Source: Streptomyces lacrimifluminis | GTDB taxonomy: Bacteria; Actinomycetota; Actinomycetes; Streptomycetales; Streptomycetaceae | Reading direction: 5' to 3' | DNA length: 64,000 nucleotides | NCBI RefSeq assembly: GCF_014646095.1 | Contig: NZ_BMMU01000019.1 | Location: forward strand, 77,525-141,524 | Part shown: piece after piece, positions 50,799-59,521 of the stretch | Layout of the letters: each line of letters opens with the position of its first letter | Numbering within the stretch: the first letter of the stretch is position 1 | Position numbers and translations under genes: made by a program | Notes under the pieces: model-generated | Told to the model about the DNA's origin: nothing | The model's input: the letters and a program-made list of their open reading frames with translations, nothing else | The model's database searches: none

Positions 50799-53276
50799 TC
50801 ACCCCCGCAACATCTCCTCCAGCTTCCGCGCGACCGCGGACGCCTCGTCCCCCGGCAGCGGCGCGCCCTTGTGGTTGGTCACGTAGAACGCGTCCACCGC
50901 GTTGGAACCCAGCGTGCTGACGTGCATGCTCCGCACCCGCACCCCCGCGTCCTCCAGGGCCCGCCCGAGCCGGTGCAGCAGCCCCGGGGCGTCCTGCGCG
51001 CGCACCTCGATCACCGTGGCCAGCCGGGACGCGGCCGGATGTACGGTCACCCGGGCCGCCGGTGCCACGACGCCCCGGCGCCGCGGGTACGCCGCGTCGC
51101 GCTCGGCCAGGCGGCCCGCGATGTCCAGGGAGCCGTCGAGCGCCCGTACCAGGTCGGCTCGCAGGCGGGCCGCCTGCGGCAGGGAGCCGTACTCGGCGGC
51201 GACGCGCCAGTCGAGAAGCAGGACCGCGCCCTCGACGCCGTCGGGGAGGTCCAGTGAACGCAGTTCCGCCGTGCGCACGGTCAGGCGGTGCATGGCGAGG
51301 ACGCCGGCCACCGCGGGCAGGACGCCGGGCTGGTCCGGTACGGCGATCAGGAGTTCCACGCCGAGGGGTTCGGGTTCGGCCGTCGGCGACGCCGGAGGCT
51401 CCTCGGTGGCCGCTTCCGCCGGGACCTCCGTCTGGGCGCGCAGCGACAGCACCGGGCCGCCCGTGCGGAACGCCTCGATCGCGAGCCGTTCCTGTTCGGC
51501 GGTGGGCGCCGCGGCCTCCGGCTCCCCGGGGGCGTCCCCGGAGAGCATGGCGGCGACCCGTTTCACCAGGTCGGCGACGAGGGAACCGCGCCAGGACGAC
51601 CAGGCGGCCGGGCCCGTCGCCAGCGCGTCGGACTCGGTGAGCGCGTGGAGGAGTTCCAGCGTGCTCTGGGTGCCGACCGCGTCGGCGACCGAGCGCACGG
51701 TGGCCGGATCCTCCAGGTCACGCCGGGTGGCGGTGTCGACGAGCAGCAGATGGTGCCGTACGAGAGTGGCCAGGACCGCCACGTCCGCTCGGTCGAAGCC
51801 GATGCGGGCGGCCACGTCCTTGGCGATGATCTCGCCCGCGACGGAGTGGTCGCCCGGCCAGCCCTTGCCGATGTCGTGGAGCAGCGCGGAGACGAGGAGG
51901 AGGTCGGGGCGGCTGACCCGGCGGGTGAACTCGGAGGCCCGGACTGCCGTTTCGATCAAGTGGCGGTCGACCGTCCAGATGTGGACGGCGTTGCGCTGCG
52001 GGCGGCAGCGGACCCGCTCCCAGTCGGGGAGGAAGTGGGTGATCAGGCCCTCGGCCTCCAGCGCCTCCCAGACCTCGATGGTCGGACTGCCCGAGCCGAG
52101 GAGGGTCACCAGCTGTTCGCGGGCCTCCGCCGGCCACGGGGTCGGCAGCGGTCGTGCCGCCGCCGCCATGCGGCGGACCGCGTGCAGGGACAGCGGCAGG
52201 CCCGCCTGGGCGGCTGCCGCCGCGGCGCGCAGCGGGAGTACGGGATCGCGGTCGGGGCGCGCGGCGCGGGCGAGGACCACCTCGCCGTCCTGCTCCACGA
52301 CGCCCTCCGCCAAGGGGGAACGTTCCGGCGCCGGTTTACCGCCGCCCAGCATGGCGCGCAGGCGCGGGCGTACCGCGCGCGACTTCAGCACGCGCCCCAC
52401 CTCGCGCCAGGTCACGTCACTCGCGTACGAGACGACGCGTGCCGCCTCGTAGACCTGCCGCAGGAGGGTGTCGGCGTCGAGGAGTCCGAGTTCGGCGGCT
52501 ACCTGGTCCTGTTCCTGGAGGGCGAGGCGGTCGGTGGCGCGGCCGGTGGCGAGGTGGAGGGCGTCGCGGACGTCCAGCAGGCGGCGGCGCGCGTCCGCGA
52601 GGCCCTCGCGGGGGGCGTCGGCCAGCCAGGAGGCCGCGACCGCGCGCAGGGCGGTGGCGTCGCGCAGGCCGCCGCGGGCCTCCTTGAGGTCGGGTTCGAG
52701 GAGGTACTGCAGCTCGCCCTGGCGTTCGGCCCGTTCGGCGCAGAGTTCCTGGAGTTCGGGAAGGCGTTTGGGAGCCTGGTTGCGCCAGTCGGCGAGGACC
52801 GCGGTACGCAGGCCTGCCGTGAGACCGAGGTCACCGGCCAGATGGCGGGCGTCCAGCAGGCCCAGTTGCACCTTGAGGTCCTCGCCCGACACCTTCCTGG
52901 CCTCGGACTGTGTCCGGACGGAGTGGTCGAGGGCGAGGCCCAGGTCCCACACCGGGTACCAGAGGCGGTCCGCGAGCGCCGCCACGGCGGCGGAGTCGCT
53001 GCCGTCGTGCAGGAGGAGCAGGTCCAGGTCGCTGCGCGGGGAGAGTTCGCCTCTGCCGTAGCCGCCGACGGCGACCAGGGAGACTCCGCGCAGTCCTTGC
53101 GGTCCTTCGGTCGCCGCCGCGAACAGGCCGGTCAGCCACTCGTCGGTCAGTTCGGCCAGGGCCGCACGGCGCGGCGGCCCGGACCGCGCCCCCTCAGTGA
53201 GGAGGCGCAGCCGGGCCGCCGCATAGCCGCTGGGTCCCGAGTCCTCTGCATCCTTGCGCACGTTCGTACTCGTCAC
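50799..53276 (-). CDS. glnD: PII uridylyl/adenylyltransferase GlnD
   Basis: 825 residues from GTG 53276, AGGAG upstream. Domains in order: nucleotidyltransferase with GGYGRGELSPRSDLDLLLLHDG (about 60-80), a helical linker, HD domain (LHDIGKGWPGDHSVAGEIIA, with H-D), then two ACT domains (VELLIAVPDQPGVLPAVAGVLAMHRL and VIEVRAQDAPGLLHRLGRALEDAGVRV). It modifies GlnK in response to nitrogen state; in Streptomyces the modification is adenylylation. Last gene of amtB-glnK-glnD; glnK stops 28 bases upstream. Confidence 0.94.
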   Translation of the reverse strand: MTSTNVRKDAEDSGPSGYAAARLRLLTEGARSGPPRRAALAELTDEWLTGLFAAATEGPQGLRGVSLVAVGGYGRGELSPRSDLDLLLLHDGSDSAAVAALADRLWYPVWDLGLALDHSVRTQSEARKVSGEDLKVQLGLLDARHLAGDLGLTAGLRTAVLADWRNQAPKRLPELQELCAERAERQGELQYLLEPDLKEARGGLRDATALRAVAASWLADAPREGLADARRRLLDVRDALHLATGRATDRLALQEQDQVAAELGLLDADTLLRQVYEAARVVSYASDVTWREVGRVLKSRAVRPRLRAMLGGGKPAPERSPLAEGVVEQDGEVVLARAARPDRDPVLPLRAAAAAAQAGLPLSLHAVRRMAAAARPLPTPWPAEAREQLVTLLGSGSPTIEVWEALEAEGLITHFLPDWERVRCRPQRNAVHIWTVDRHLIETAVRASEFTRRVSRPDLLLVSALLHDIGKGWPGDHSVAGEIIAKDVAARIGFDRADVAVLATLVRHHLLLVDTATRRDLEDPATVRSVADAVGTQSTLELLHALTESDALATGPAAWSSWRGSLVADLVKRVAAMLSGDAPGEPEAAAPTAEQERLAIEAFRTGGPVLSLRAQTEVPAEAATEEPPASPTAEPEPLGVELLIAVPDQPGVLPAVAGVLAMHRLTVRTAELRSLDLPDGVEGAVLLLDWRVAAEYGSLPQAARLRADLVRALDGSLDIAGRLAERDAAYPRRRGVVAPAARVTVHPAASRLATVIEVRAQDAPGLLHRLGRALEDAGVRVRSMHVSTLGSNAVDAFYVTNHKGAPLPGDEASAVARKLEEMLRG

Positions 53277-53304
53277 CCAGCGACTCCTGTTCTTCTCTGC
53301 TGCC

Positions 53305-53643
53305 TCAGAGCGCGTCCGGGCCGCGCTCGCCGGTCCGGACCCGGACGGCCGTCTCGACCGGAAGGGACCAGACCTTGCCGTCACCGATCTTGCCGGTCCG
53401 GGCCGCCTTGACGATGACGTCGATCAGTCCCTCGGCGTCGTCGTCCTCGGCGAGGACCTCGATACGGATCTTGGGAACCAGGTCGACCGTGTACTCGGCG
53501 CCTCGGTAGACCTCGGTGTGGCCCCGCTGACGACCGTAGCCGCTCGCCTCGGTGACCGTCAGGCCGTGGACCCCGAAGGCCTGGAGGGCCTCCTTGATCT
53601 CGTCGAGCCGGTGGGGCTTCACAACGGCGGTGATGAGCTTCAT
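53305..53643 (-). CDS. glnK: PII nitrogen-regulatory protein GlnK
   Basis: 112 residues from ATG 53643, overlapping the amtB stop by 4 bases (ATGA). It shows the PII family: MKLITAVVKPHRLDEIKEALQAFGVHGLTVTEASGYGRQRGHTEVYRGAEYTVDLVPKIRIEVL with the T-loop Tyr51, the modified residue, and the B-loop GKIGDGKVWSLPVETAVRVRTGERG. It binds ATP/ADP and 2-oxoglutarate and plugs AmtB. Cotranscribed with amtB and glnD; under GlnR by the box upstream. Confidence 0.96.
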   Translation of the reverse strand: MKLITAVVKPHRLDEIKEALQAFGVHGLTVTEASGYGRQRGHTEVYRGAEYTVDLVPKIRIEVLAEDDDAEGLIDVIVKAARTGKIGDGKVWSLPVETAVRVRTGERGPDAL

Positions 53644-54980
53644 GCGTCCACCTTCTTGCTCGCGCCGCCGACAGCGGCCGGGACGGACGTACGGGCCGCG
53701 CCGCCGCCGGCGCCGCTGAAGTCGTATGCGGTCTCGGCGTGCTCGGCCTGGTCGATGCCGGCGATCTCGACGTCCTCGGGGACGCGCATGCCGATCGTCT
53801 TGTCGAGGAGGAAGGCGAGGATCGCGGAGACGACCAGGGAGTAGCCGAGGACGGCGAAGACGCCCGCGCACTGCTTCCAGAACTGGTCGAGGCCGCCGCC
53901 GTAGAAGAGGCCCTGGACCTCGGACTGGCCCTTGCCGCTGGCGAAGAAGCCGATGAGCAGGGAGCCGACGACACCGCCGACGAGGTGCACACCGACGACG
54001 TCGAGCGAGTCGTCGTAACCGAGCTTGTACTTGAGGCCGACAGCCATGGCGCACAGCAGACCGGCGATGGCGCCGACCGCGATCGCGCCGACCGGGGTGA
54101 CCGCACCGCCCGAGGGGGTGATGGCGACCAGACCCGCGACCGCGCCGGAGGCGGCGCCCAGCGTGGTGAACGCGCCGTGGCGGATCTTCTCGTAGATGAG
54201 CCAGGCGAGCATGGCGGCGGCGGTGGCGACCTGCGTGTTGACGAACATCAGCGAGCCGACGCCGTCGTCGTTGCCCAGCCACGAACCGGCGTTGAAGCCG
54301 AACCAGCCGAACCACAGGAGACCGGCGCCGAGCATGACCAGCGGGAGGCTGTGCGGGCGCATCGGGTCCTTCTTGAAGCCGACGCGCTTGCCGATGACCA
54401 GGATCACGCCGAGCGCCGCGGCACCCGCGTTGATGTGGACCGCCGTACCACCGGCGAAGTCGATGACGCCGAGCTCGAAGGCCCAGCCGCCCGCGCCCCA
54501 GACCCAGTGGGCGACCGGGAAGTACACGATCGTGGCCCACAGGGCGACGAACAGCGCCCATGCCGAGAACTTGACGCGGTCCGCGAGGGCACCGCTGATC
54601 AGGGCGGGCGTGATGATCGCGAACATCAGCTGGAAGACCAGGAAGGCCAGGATCGGGATGGTGTAGCCGTCCCAGAGATCGGCGGTGCCGATGTCGCTGA
54701 GACCGACCCAACCCGAGGTCCAGCCGATGAGGCCGCCCTTGTCGGTGCCGAAGGCGAGCGAGAAGCCGTACACCACCCACAGGATGGTGACGATGCCGAT
54801 GCTGATAAAGCTCATCATCAACATGTTCAGGGTGCTCTTGACCCGGACCATGCCTCCGTAGAAGAAGGCGAGACCGGGGGTCATGAGCAACACCAGTGCC
54901 GAACAGATCAGCATGAACCCGGTGTTCGCGGCAGAGAGCTTGGGAGCCTCTGCGGCTAGCGTGATGGCGGCTGATGCCAT
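53640..54980 (-). CDS. amtB: ammonium transporter AmtB
   Basis: 446 residues from ATG 54980 with GAGGAG upstream. It has the 11-helix Amt/Rh layout: FMLICSALVLLMTPGLAFFYGGMVR, DFAGGTAVHINAGAAALGVILVIGKR, SLPLVMLGAGLLWFGWFGFNAGS, GAASGAVAGLVAITPSGGAVTPVGAIAVG, DDSLDVVGVHLVGGVVGSLLIGFFA. The twin His of the pore (VHINAG, VGVHLVGG) and Trp/Phe gates are present. The C-terminal tail interacts with GlnK in known systems. Promoter carries a GlnR box (55075-55112). Confidence 0.95.
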   Translation of the reverse strand: MASAAITLAAEAPKLSAANTGFMLICSALVLLMTPGLAFFYGGMVRVKSTLNMLMMSFISIGIVTILWVVYGFSLAFGTDKGGLIGWTSGWVGLSDIGTADLWDGYTIPILAFLVFQLMFAIITPALISGALADRVKFSAWALFVALWATIVYFPVAHWVWGAGGWAFELGVIDFAGGTAVHINAGAAALGVILVIGKRVGFKKDPMRPHSLPLVMLGAGLLWFGWFGFNAGSWLGNDDGVGSLMFVNTQVATAAAMLAWLIYEKIRHGAFTTLGAASGAVAGLVAITPSGGAVTPVGAIAVGAIAGLLCAMAVGLKYKLGYDDSLDVVGVHLVGGVVGSLLIGFFASGKGQSEVQGLFYGGGLDQFWKQCAGVFAVLGYSLVVSAILAFLLDKTIGMRVPEDVEIAGIDQAEHAETAYDFSGAGGGAARTSVPAAVGGASKKVDA

Positions 54981-55074
54981 CGGCGTCTCCTCGTCATTGG
55001 TACGGCCCCGTGCGGGCGAAGCCTGAGCGGATTGAGGGGTGGGCCGGTTATGCGCCAGACATTGACGCAGCGCC

Positions 55075-55112
55075 GTTTCGGTCGACGCCCCTCGATGTTT
55101 CGCCGCAGTGAC
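55075..55112 (-). promoter_or_regulatory. GlnR box of the amtB-glnK-glnD operon
   Basis: On the minus strand the sequence reads GTCAC, six bases, GAAAC, six bases, GGGCG, six bases, GAAAC (55112 down to 55075): three of four half-sites are perfect or near-perfect with the exact GlnR spacing. It lies about 95-130 bases before the amtB start in a 309-base spacer; no other gene lies there. GlnR activates amtB in Streptomyces under nitrogen limitation. Confidence 0.85.
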
Positions 55113-55289
55113 GAAGGTGCCTCGTGTGTTACGGATCGATGAACTGCCGGATGTTGGACGCGCCGATCGTTATCGTGGCGCAACCTTCGCCCGTGACGGT
55201 GGGCCGACCGCGGCCGGCCTTCCGATGACCTGGCGGGGGAGCCGAGTCGGGCTGTCGGGAAGGCCTGCCGCGGCCGGGGTTCCGGGGGT

Positions 55290-56774
55290 TCAGACCGCTT
55301 CGGCGGTCTCGGGCAGATCGATCGCGAGCTGGGCGGTCAGGTCCACGACCTCGGCGAGATCCCCGAAGTCGCGTACAGCCGTGTCGACGGTTTTTCGGAT
55401 ACGAGTGGTGACGCGCTCCGAGCGCACCTTCTTGGCGATTTCCATGGCTTCCATGGCCAGCACCGTGGCCCGCTCGGGCTCCCGCTGAAGGAGGTGGACC
55501 GTGGCCATGCCGATCAGATTCAGTGCGTACGACCGCTGGTGATCGGTGTCCTTCGCGAACAGGTCGACCGCGTTCCGCATCAGCGGCTCGGCCAGCGAGG
55601 CGTAGGTGGGGCTGCGGCCGGCGACATAGGCGAGGTCACGGAACGAGTGGGAGTTCTCGCCGTACAGCTCGGCCCGGGAGAAGAAGCGGATCCAGTCGGG
55701 ATCCGGCTCGTCCCAATCGTGTACGTCCGCGAACGTGTCCTCGGCCATCCGCACGGCCCGCTTGCACTTTCCGGGTTGCCCCATATTGGCGTATGCGCGC
55801 GCCTCCATCGCATACAGCATGGCCTGGGTGCGGGGGCTCGCGCAGTCGCGGCTGCCGTACTGCGCGAGATGGATCAGTTCGAGGGCGTCGTCCGGGCGCC
55901 CCAGGTGGATCATCTGACGGCTCATGGACGACAGGACGTACGAGCCCAGGGGCTTGTCACCGGCCTCCTTGGCCGCGTGCAGGGCCAGGACGAAGTACTT
56001 CTGGGCGGTCGGCTGGAGCCCCACGTCGTACGACATCCACCCGGCGAGTTCGGCCAGCTCTGCGGCGACCTTGAACAGCTTGCGGGTGGTGGATTCCGGC
56101 TGGGGCTCCTGGAGGAGGTCCGTCACCTCGTGCAGCTGTCCGACCACCGCCTTTCGGCGCAGGCCGCCGCCGCACTGCGCGTCCCACTGCCGGAACATCG
56201 CGGTGGTGGACTCCAGCAGCTCCAGTTCGGGCTTGGAGAGGCGGCCGGCCCGGCGCGCGGCGGACGGGTGCTCGGGCTCCTCGGGCGGGGCCGGAGGCAC
56301 CGGGACGAGCCAGCGCTGCATGGGCTCGATGAGGCTGGGGCCGGCGGAGAGGGAGAGCGCGGTCCCGAGGAAGCCGCGCCGGGCCAGCATCAGGTCGCTG
56401 CGGGAGAACTCGCTGAGCAGGGCCACCGTCTGCGGGGCGGTCCAGGGCAGGTCGACGCCGGACGCGGACGGCGACTGGCGGGCTGCTCGCAGCCCCAGGT
56501 CCTCGACGGAGACGACACAGCCGAACCGCTCGGAGAACAGCTCGGACAGGATGCGCGGGATCGGCTCGCGCGGGTTCTCCCCGTCGAGCCAGCGCCGGAC
56601 CCGCGAGGTGTCCGTCGAGATGTGGTTGGCACCCAACTGACGTGCCCGGCGGTTCACTTGGCGTGCCAGCTCGCCCTTGGACCAGCCGCTGCGCACGAAC
56701 CACGAGCCGAGCAGCTCATTCGGGCGCTTGTCAGCGCCAGCCGAAGTCGTCGCGCTTCCGCCGTTGCCGCCCAC
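55290..56774 (-). CDS. nsdA: NsdA, negative regulator of sporulation and antibiotic production
   Basis: 494 residues if GTG 56774 is the start (GGGGGCG eight bases upstream). N-terminal residues 15-90 hold a helix-turn-helix-like region (LLGSWFVRSGWSKGELARQVNRRARQLGANHISTDTSRVRRWLDGENPREPIPRI). The C-terminal two-thirds is helical with TPR-like repeats (KYFVLALHAAKEAGDKPLGSYVLSSMSRQMIHLGRPDDALELIHLAQYG, QAMLYAMEARAYANMGQPGKCKRAV). It matches the S. coelicolor NsdA, whose loss raises sporulation and actinorhodin. It is divergent from a PrimPol-domain gene, with a shared motif on both sides. Confidence 0.9.
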   Translation of the reverse strand: MGGNGGSATTSAGADKRPNELLGSWFVRSGWSKGELARQVNRRARQLGANHISTDTSRVRRWLDGENPREPIPRILSELFSERFGCVVSVEDLGLRAARQSPSASGVDLPWTAPQTVALLSEFSRSDLMLARRGFLGTALSLSAGPSLIEPMQRWLVPVPPAPPEEPEHPSAARRAGRLSKPELELLESTTAMFRQWDAQCGGGLRRKAVVGQLHEVTDLLQEPQPESTTRKLFKVAAELAELAGWMSYDVGLQPTAQKYFVLALHAAKEAGDKPLGSYVLSSMSRQMIHLGRPDDALELIHLAQYGSRDCASPRTQAMLYAMEARAYANMGQPGKCKRAVRMAEDTFADVHDWDEPDPDWIRFFSRAELYGENSHSFRDLAYVAGRSPTYASLAEPLMRNAVDLFAKDTDHQRSYALNLIGMATVHLLQREPERATVLAMEAMEIAKKVRSERVTTRIRKTVDTAVRDFGDLAEVVDLTAQLAIDLPETAEAV

Positions 56775-56822
56775 TGGAACGCCCCCATCCCTGAGACCAC
56801 TTGTCGCCGAGTGCGCCAAGCC

Positions 56823-56833
56823 CTATCAGAATG
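56823..56833 (-). promoter_or_regulatory. CATTCTGATAG motif before nsdA
   Basis: On the minus strand CATTCTGATAG lies 49 bases before the nsdA start. The same 11-base sequence lies 42 bases before the divergent PrimPol gene (57180-57190). A -10-like or regulator site shared by both promoters is likely. The rest of the 457-base spacer (56775-57231) shows no gene. Confidence 0.45.
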
Positions 56834-57179
56834 CCGGTAAATAGGCTCCGTGTCCGACAGTTCTCACCCTTCGAACGGGAAGCCGACTTGCCTCCGGCAT
56901 ACCCACAAGAGCATGTGCCCCCAGGCCTCGTGCACTCAAAGTAATCCTGCGATCACGGTCCCGGCCATGGCGATCCGGGAAACGCCACCATTCGCCACCC
57001 CTTCGAATGAACTCACGGGCGCCTACACAGGATTCACTTGACAGTGGACGGTCGGGAGTGGGCGGAGCGGTGCACGCGAGGGCGCACGCCGTCGAGCGCA
57101 CCACCCGAGACACTTCTGGGCGCCGACCGGATCGGGTGAGTGCGGACAGAGGTGACGGGCAGTCGGAAACGCAGGGTTA

Positions 57180-57190
57180 CATTCTGATAG
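57180..57190 (+). promoter_or_regulatory. CATTCTGATAG motif before the PrimPol-domain gene
   Basis: Identical to the 11-base motif on the opposite strand before nsdA, at nearly the same distance from the start (42 versus 49 bases). TGATAG would be the -10-like part; GTCGGA occurs a short way upstream in both. Confidence 0.45.
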
Positions 57191-57231
57191 CAGCTCGTAA
57201 CCACCGGTGCGTCGGACCCGTTGGAGGGGGC

Positions 57232-57894
57232 ATGGGCTTCACGATCGGCAGCAGCCGGGGTATCCGCGAGATCCGGCCCGGCACGCGCCGCCGCGGCCGG
57301 TCGTCCGAGTGCACCGCCGTGGCCGAGTACACCGGCCTCTGGGGCTGGGACGTGGTCGCCGGTGCCCGCGCGGCGGGCGGCGCCTGCTCCTGCGGCCTGA
57401 CCGACTGTCCCGCGCCGGGCGCACACCCCCTGGGCTTCGCGCCCCGGGTCGCGGCCGGCGCCACGCTCGACGAAGTCACCGACACCTGGGGCCAGTTCCC
57501 CGGCGCCGCGGTCATGCTCCCCGTGGGCCGCTCCTTCGACGTGATCGAGGTCGCCGAACCGGCCGGCCGCCACGCCCTGGTCCGCCTGGAACGCATGGGC
57601 CTCCCCCTCGGCCCGGTCACCGTCACCCCCGAGGGCCGCGCCCAGTTCTTCGTCGCCCCCGGCGCCGCCGCCGAACTCCCCGAACTCCTCTACCGCATGG
57701 GCTGGGACGACGCGACACTCGACCTGCACGGTCTGGGCACCGGTACGTATCTCACGGCGCCCCCCTCCGACCGGGGCGGCCTCGGCCCGGTCACCTGGCT
57801 CCGCCCACCCGCCCTGGACACGGCGACGAACCCGCCGGCCGCCAGACTGCTGCTGGGGACGCTTGCCTACGTGGCGCACCGGTCGCGGGCGTAG
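57232..57894 (+). CDS. bifunctional primase/polymerase (PrimPol) domain protein, active site degenerate
   Basis: 220 residues from ATG 57232, GGAGGGGG upstream. It resembles the N-terminal PrimPol domain (prim-pol, pfam09250-type): YTGLWGWDVVAGARA, a CSCGLTDCPAPGAHPLG Cys/His loop, TWGQFPGAAVMLPVG, LVRLERMGLPLGPVTVTPEGR. The catalytic hD-h-D pair reads VIEVAE and the GGxH motif reads GRAQFF, so key acids and the His are changed. No helicase domain follows. It may be a DNA-binding regulator derived from a polymerase. It lies divergent to nsdA and convergent to ftsY. Confidence 0.7.
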   Translation: MGFTIGSSRGIREIRPGTRRRGRSSECTAVAEYTGLWGWDVVAGARAAGGACSCGLTDCPAPGAHPLGFAPRVAAGATLDEVTDTWGQFPGAAVMLPVGRSFDVIEVAEPAGRHALVRLERMGLPLGPVTVTPEGRAQFFVAPGAAAELPELLYRMGWDDATLDLHGLGTGTYLTAPPSDRGGLGPVTWLRPPALDTATNPPAARLLLGTLAYVAHRSRA

Positions 57895-57929
57895 CGCCCA
57901 GTTTCACGGCGCGGCGCCGCACAGCAGGG

Positions 57930-57962
57930 CGCCCGTCCCCAACTGCACCTTGGGGACGGGCG
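57930..57962. terminator. bidirectional terminator between the PrimPol gene and ftsY
   Basis: CGCCCGTCCCC (57930-57940) pairs with GGGGACGGGCG (57952-57962), 11 base pairs, loop of 11, followed by TCTCTT on the plus strand. Confidence 0.8.
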
Positions 57963-57998
57963 TCTCTTCGTGGGCCTACGGCTTTCCGGAGGTGGTGA

Positions 57999-59198
57999 TC
58001 ACTCTCCGATAAGAGCGTCAACGAACGCCTCCGGCTCGAACGGAGCCAGATCGTCGGCCCCCTCGCCGAGCCCGATCAGCTTCACCGGCACACCCAGCTC
58101 GCGCTGTACGGCGATGACGATGCCGCCCTTGGCGGTGCCGTCGAGCTTGGTGAGCACGATGCCGGTGATCTCGACGACCTCGGCGAAGACGCGGGCCTGG
58201 ACGAGCCCGTTCTGCCCGGTCGTGGCGTCCAGCACGAGCAGCACCTCGTCCAACGGGGCGTGCTTCTCGACGACGCGCTTGACCTTGCCGAGCTCGTCCA
58301 TGAGCCCGGTCTTGGTGTGCAGCCGCCCGGCGGTGTCGATCAGAACGACGTCGGCACCGGCCTCGATGCCCTCCTTGACGGCGTCGAAGGCGATCGAGGC
58401 GGGGTCACCACCCTCGGGACCCCGCACGGTACGGGCCCCGACGCGGTCGCCCCAGGTCTGGAGCTGGTCGGCGGCGGCGGCCCGGAAGGTGTCGGCGGCA
58501 CCGAGAACGACGTTCTTGCCGTCGGCGACGAGCACGCGCGCGAGCTTGCCGGTGGTGGTGGTCTTGCCGGTGCCGTTGACACCGACGACCATCACGATGC
58601 CCGGGGTGTCGAGGTTCGAGTCGGTCTTCACGGTCCGGTCGAACCCGGGTTCGAGGATCTGGAGGAGTTCCTCGCGCAGCAGCGCGCGCAGGTCGGCGGG
58701 CGTACGGGTGCCGAGCACCTTCACGCGCTCGCGCAGCCGCTCGACGAGTTCCTGGGTGGGCTGGACTCCGACGTCGGCGGTGAGGAGGGTGTCCTCGATC
58801 TCCTCCCAGGTGTCGTCGTCGAGATGCTCGCGCGCGAGGAGCGTGAGCAGCCCCTTGCCGAGCGCGTTCTGCGACCGGGAGAGCCGGGCACGCAGCCGGA
58901 CCAGCCGCCCGGCGGTGGGCTCCGGCACCTCGATCACGGGGACGGGAGGTTCCTCGACGGCGACGGACGAGGCGTCCGCACCCCCCGGGAGATCCACCTC
59001 CTCTATCGTGCGGCGCGGTTCGTCGCGCGGCGTCTCGGCCTCGTCGCCGACGTGCGGCTCGGCCGGAGGGGCGGTGAGGTCGGGTGTCGTGGGGGGCGCC
59101 GGGGGCAGCGGCTTCTTCCTGCGGCTGCCGACGACGAGCCCGCCGAGCACACCGAGCAAGACCACGGCGATGACTACAGCAAGGATGATGGTTTCCAT
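57999..59198 (-). CDS. ftsY: signal recognition particle receptor FtsY
   Basis: 399 residues from ATG 59198. It starts with a membrane helix (ETIILAVVIAVVLLGVLGGLVVG) and an acidic Pro-rich region to about residue 100. The NG domain follows: RARLSRSQNALGKGLLTLL, Walker A GVNGTGKTTTTGKLA, DTFRAAAADQL, DTAGRLHTKTGLMDEL, TKLDGTAKGGIVIAV, GEGADDLAPFEPEAF. It docks SRP-ribosome complexes at SecYEG with Ffh. Monocistronic, between the PrimPol-domain gene and the LLM oxidoreductase. Confidence 0.95.
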   Translation of the reverse strand: METIILAVVIAVVLLGVLGGLVVGSRRKKPLPPAPPTTPDLTAPPAEPHVGDEAETPRDEPRRTIEEVDLPGGADASSVAVEEPPVPVIEVPEPTAGRLVRLRARLSRSQNALGKGLLTLLAREHLDDDTWEEIEDTLLTADVGVQPTQELVERLRERVKVLGTRTPADLRALLREELLQILEPGFDRTVKTDSNLDTPGIVMVVGVNGTGKTTTTGKLARVLVADGKNVVLGAADTFRAAAADQLQTWGDRVGARTVRGPEGGDPASIAFDAVKEGIEAGADVVLIDTAGRLHTKTGLMDELGKVKRVVEKHAPLDEVLLVLDATTGQNGLVQARVFAEVVEITGIVLTKLDGTAKGGIVIAVQRELGVPVKLIGLGEGADDLAPFEPEAFVDALIGE

Positions 59199-59521
59199 AA
59201 CACCGCCAGTATGGCGTGACCTCCCGCGCGAGCGTTCGTTTCCACGCGGACAGCAGGGCCCCACGGGCCGGGCCGGCCGGCCCGCTGTTCGACTGCGGTC
59301 GGCCCGGAAGCCCCTCGGGGCGGAGTCGCGGCCCGACCGGCGCGCGTCGGCGCCGGCTACGTGAAGCCGCGTCCCCGGGGTGTGTCACGACCCGTCCGGT
59401 GGGCCCGTGGCCCACCCTCCCCTCCGACAGCGGTGAGCACCTCGCACGCTCACACCCTGGCCACCTGACGGATCGTCAGTTACCGTCCCCCTTCACACCG
59501 CTGACGAAGGGGATCGGTCCC
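59199..59521. other. divergent spacer between ftsY and the LLM oxidoreductase
   Basis: 323 bases with no gene recognised. It ends with a TetR-type palindrome (59465-59479) and the LLM ribosome binding site. Short open frames on both strands here are shadows without binding sites. Confidence 0.4.
59465..59479 (+). promoter_or_regulatory. TetR-type palindrome before the LLM oxidoreductase
   Basis: CTGACG-GAT-CGTCAG is a perfect inverted repeat with a 3-base centre, 43 bases before the ATG at 59522. Flavin-dependent oxidoreductases in Streptomyces are often controlled by TetR proteins with TGACGGATCGTCA-like operators. The cognate regulator gene is not next to it. Confidence 0.55.

Noticed and set aside
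57038..57043. TTGACA in the nsdA/PrimPol spacer
   Set aside because: No -10 at a usable distance.
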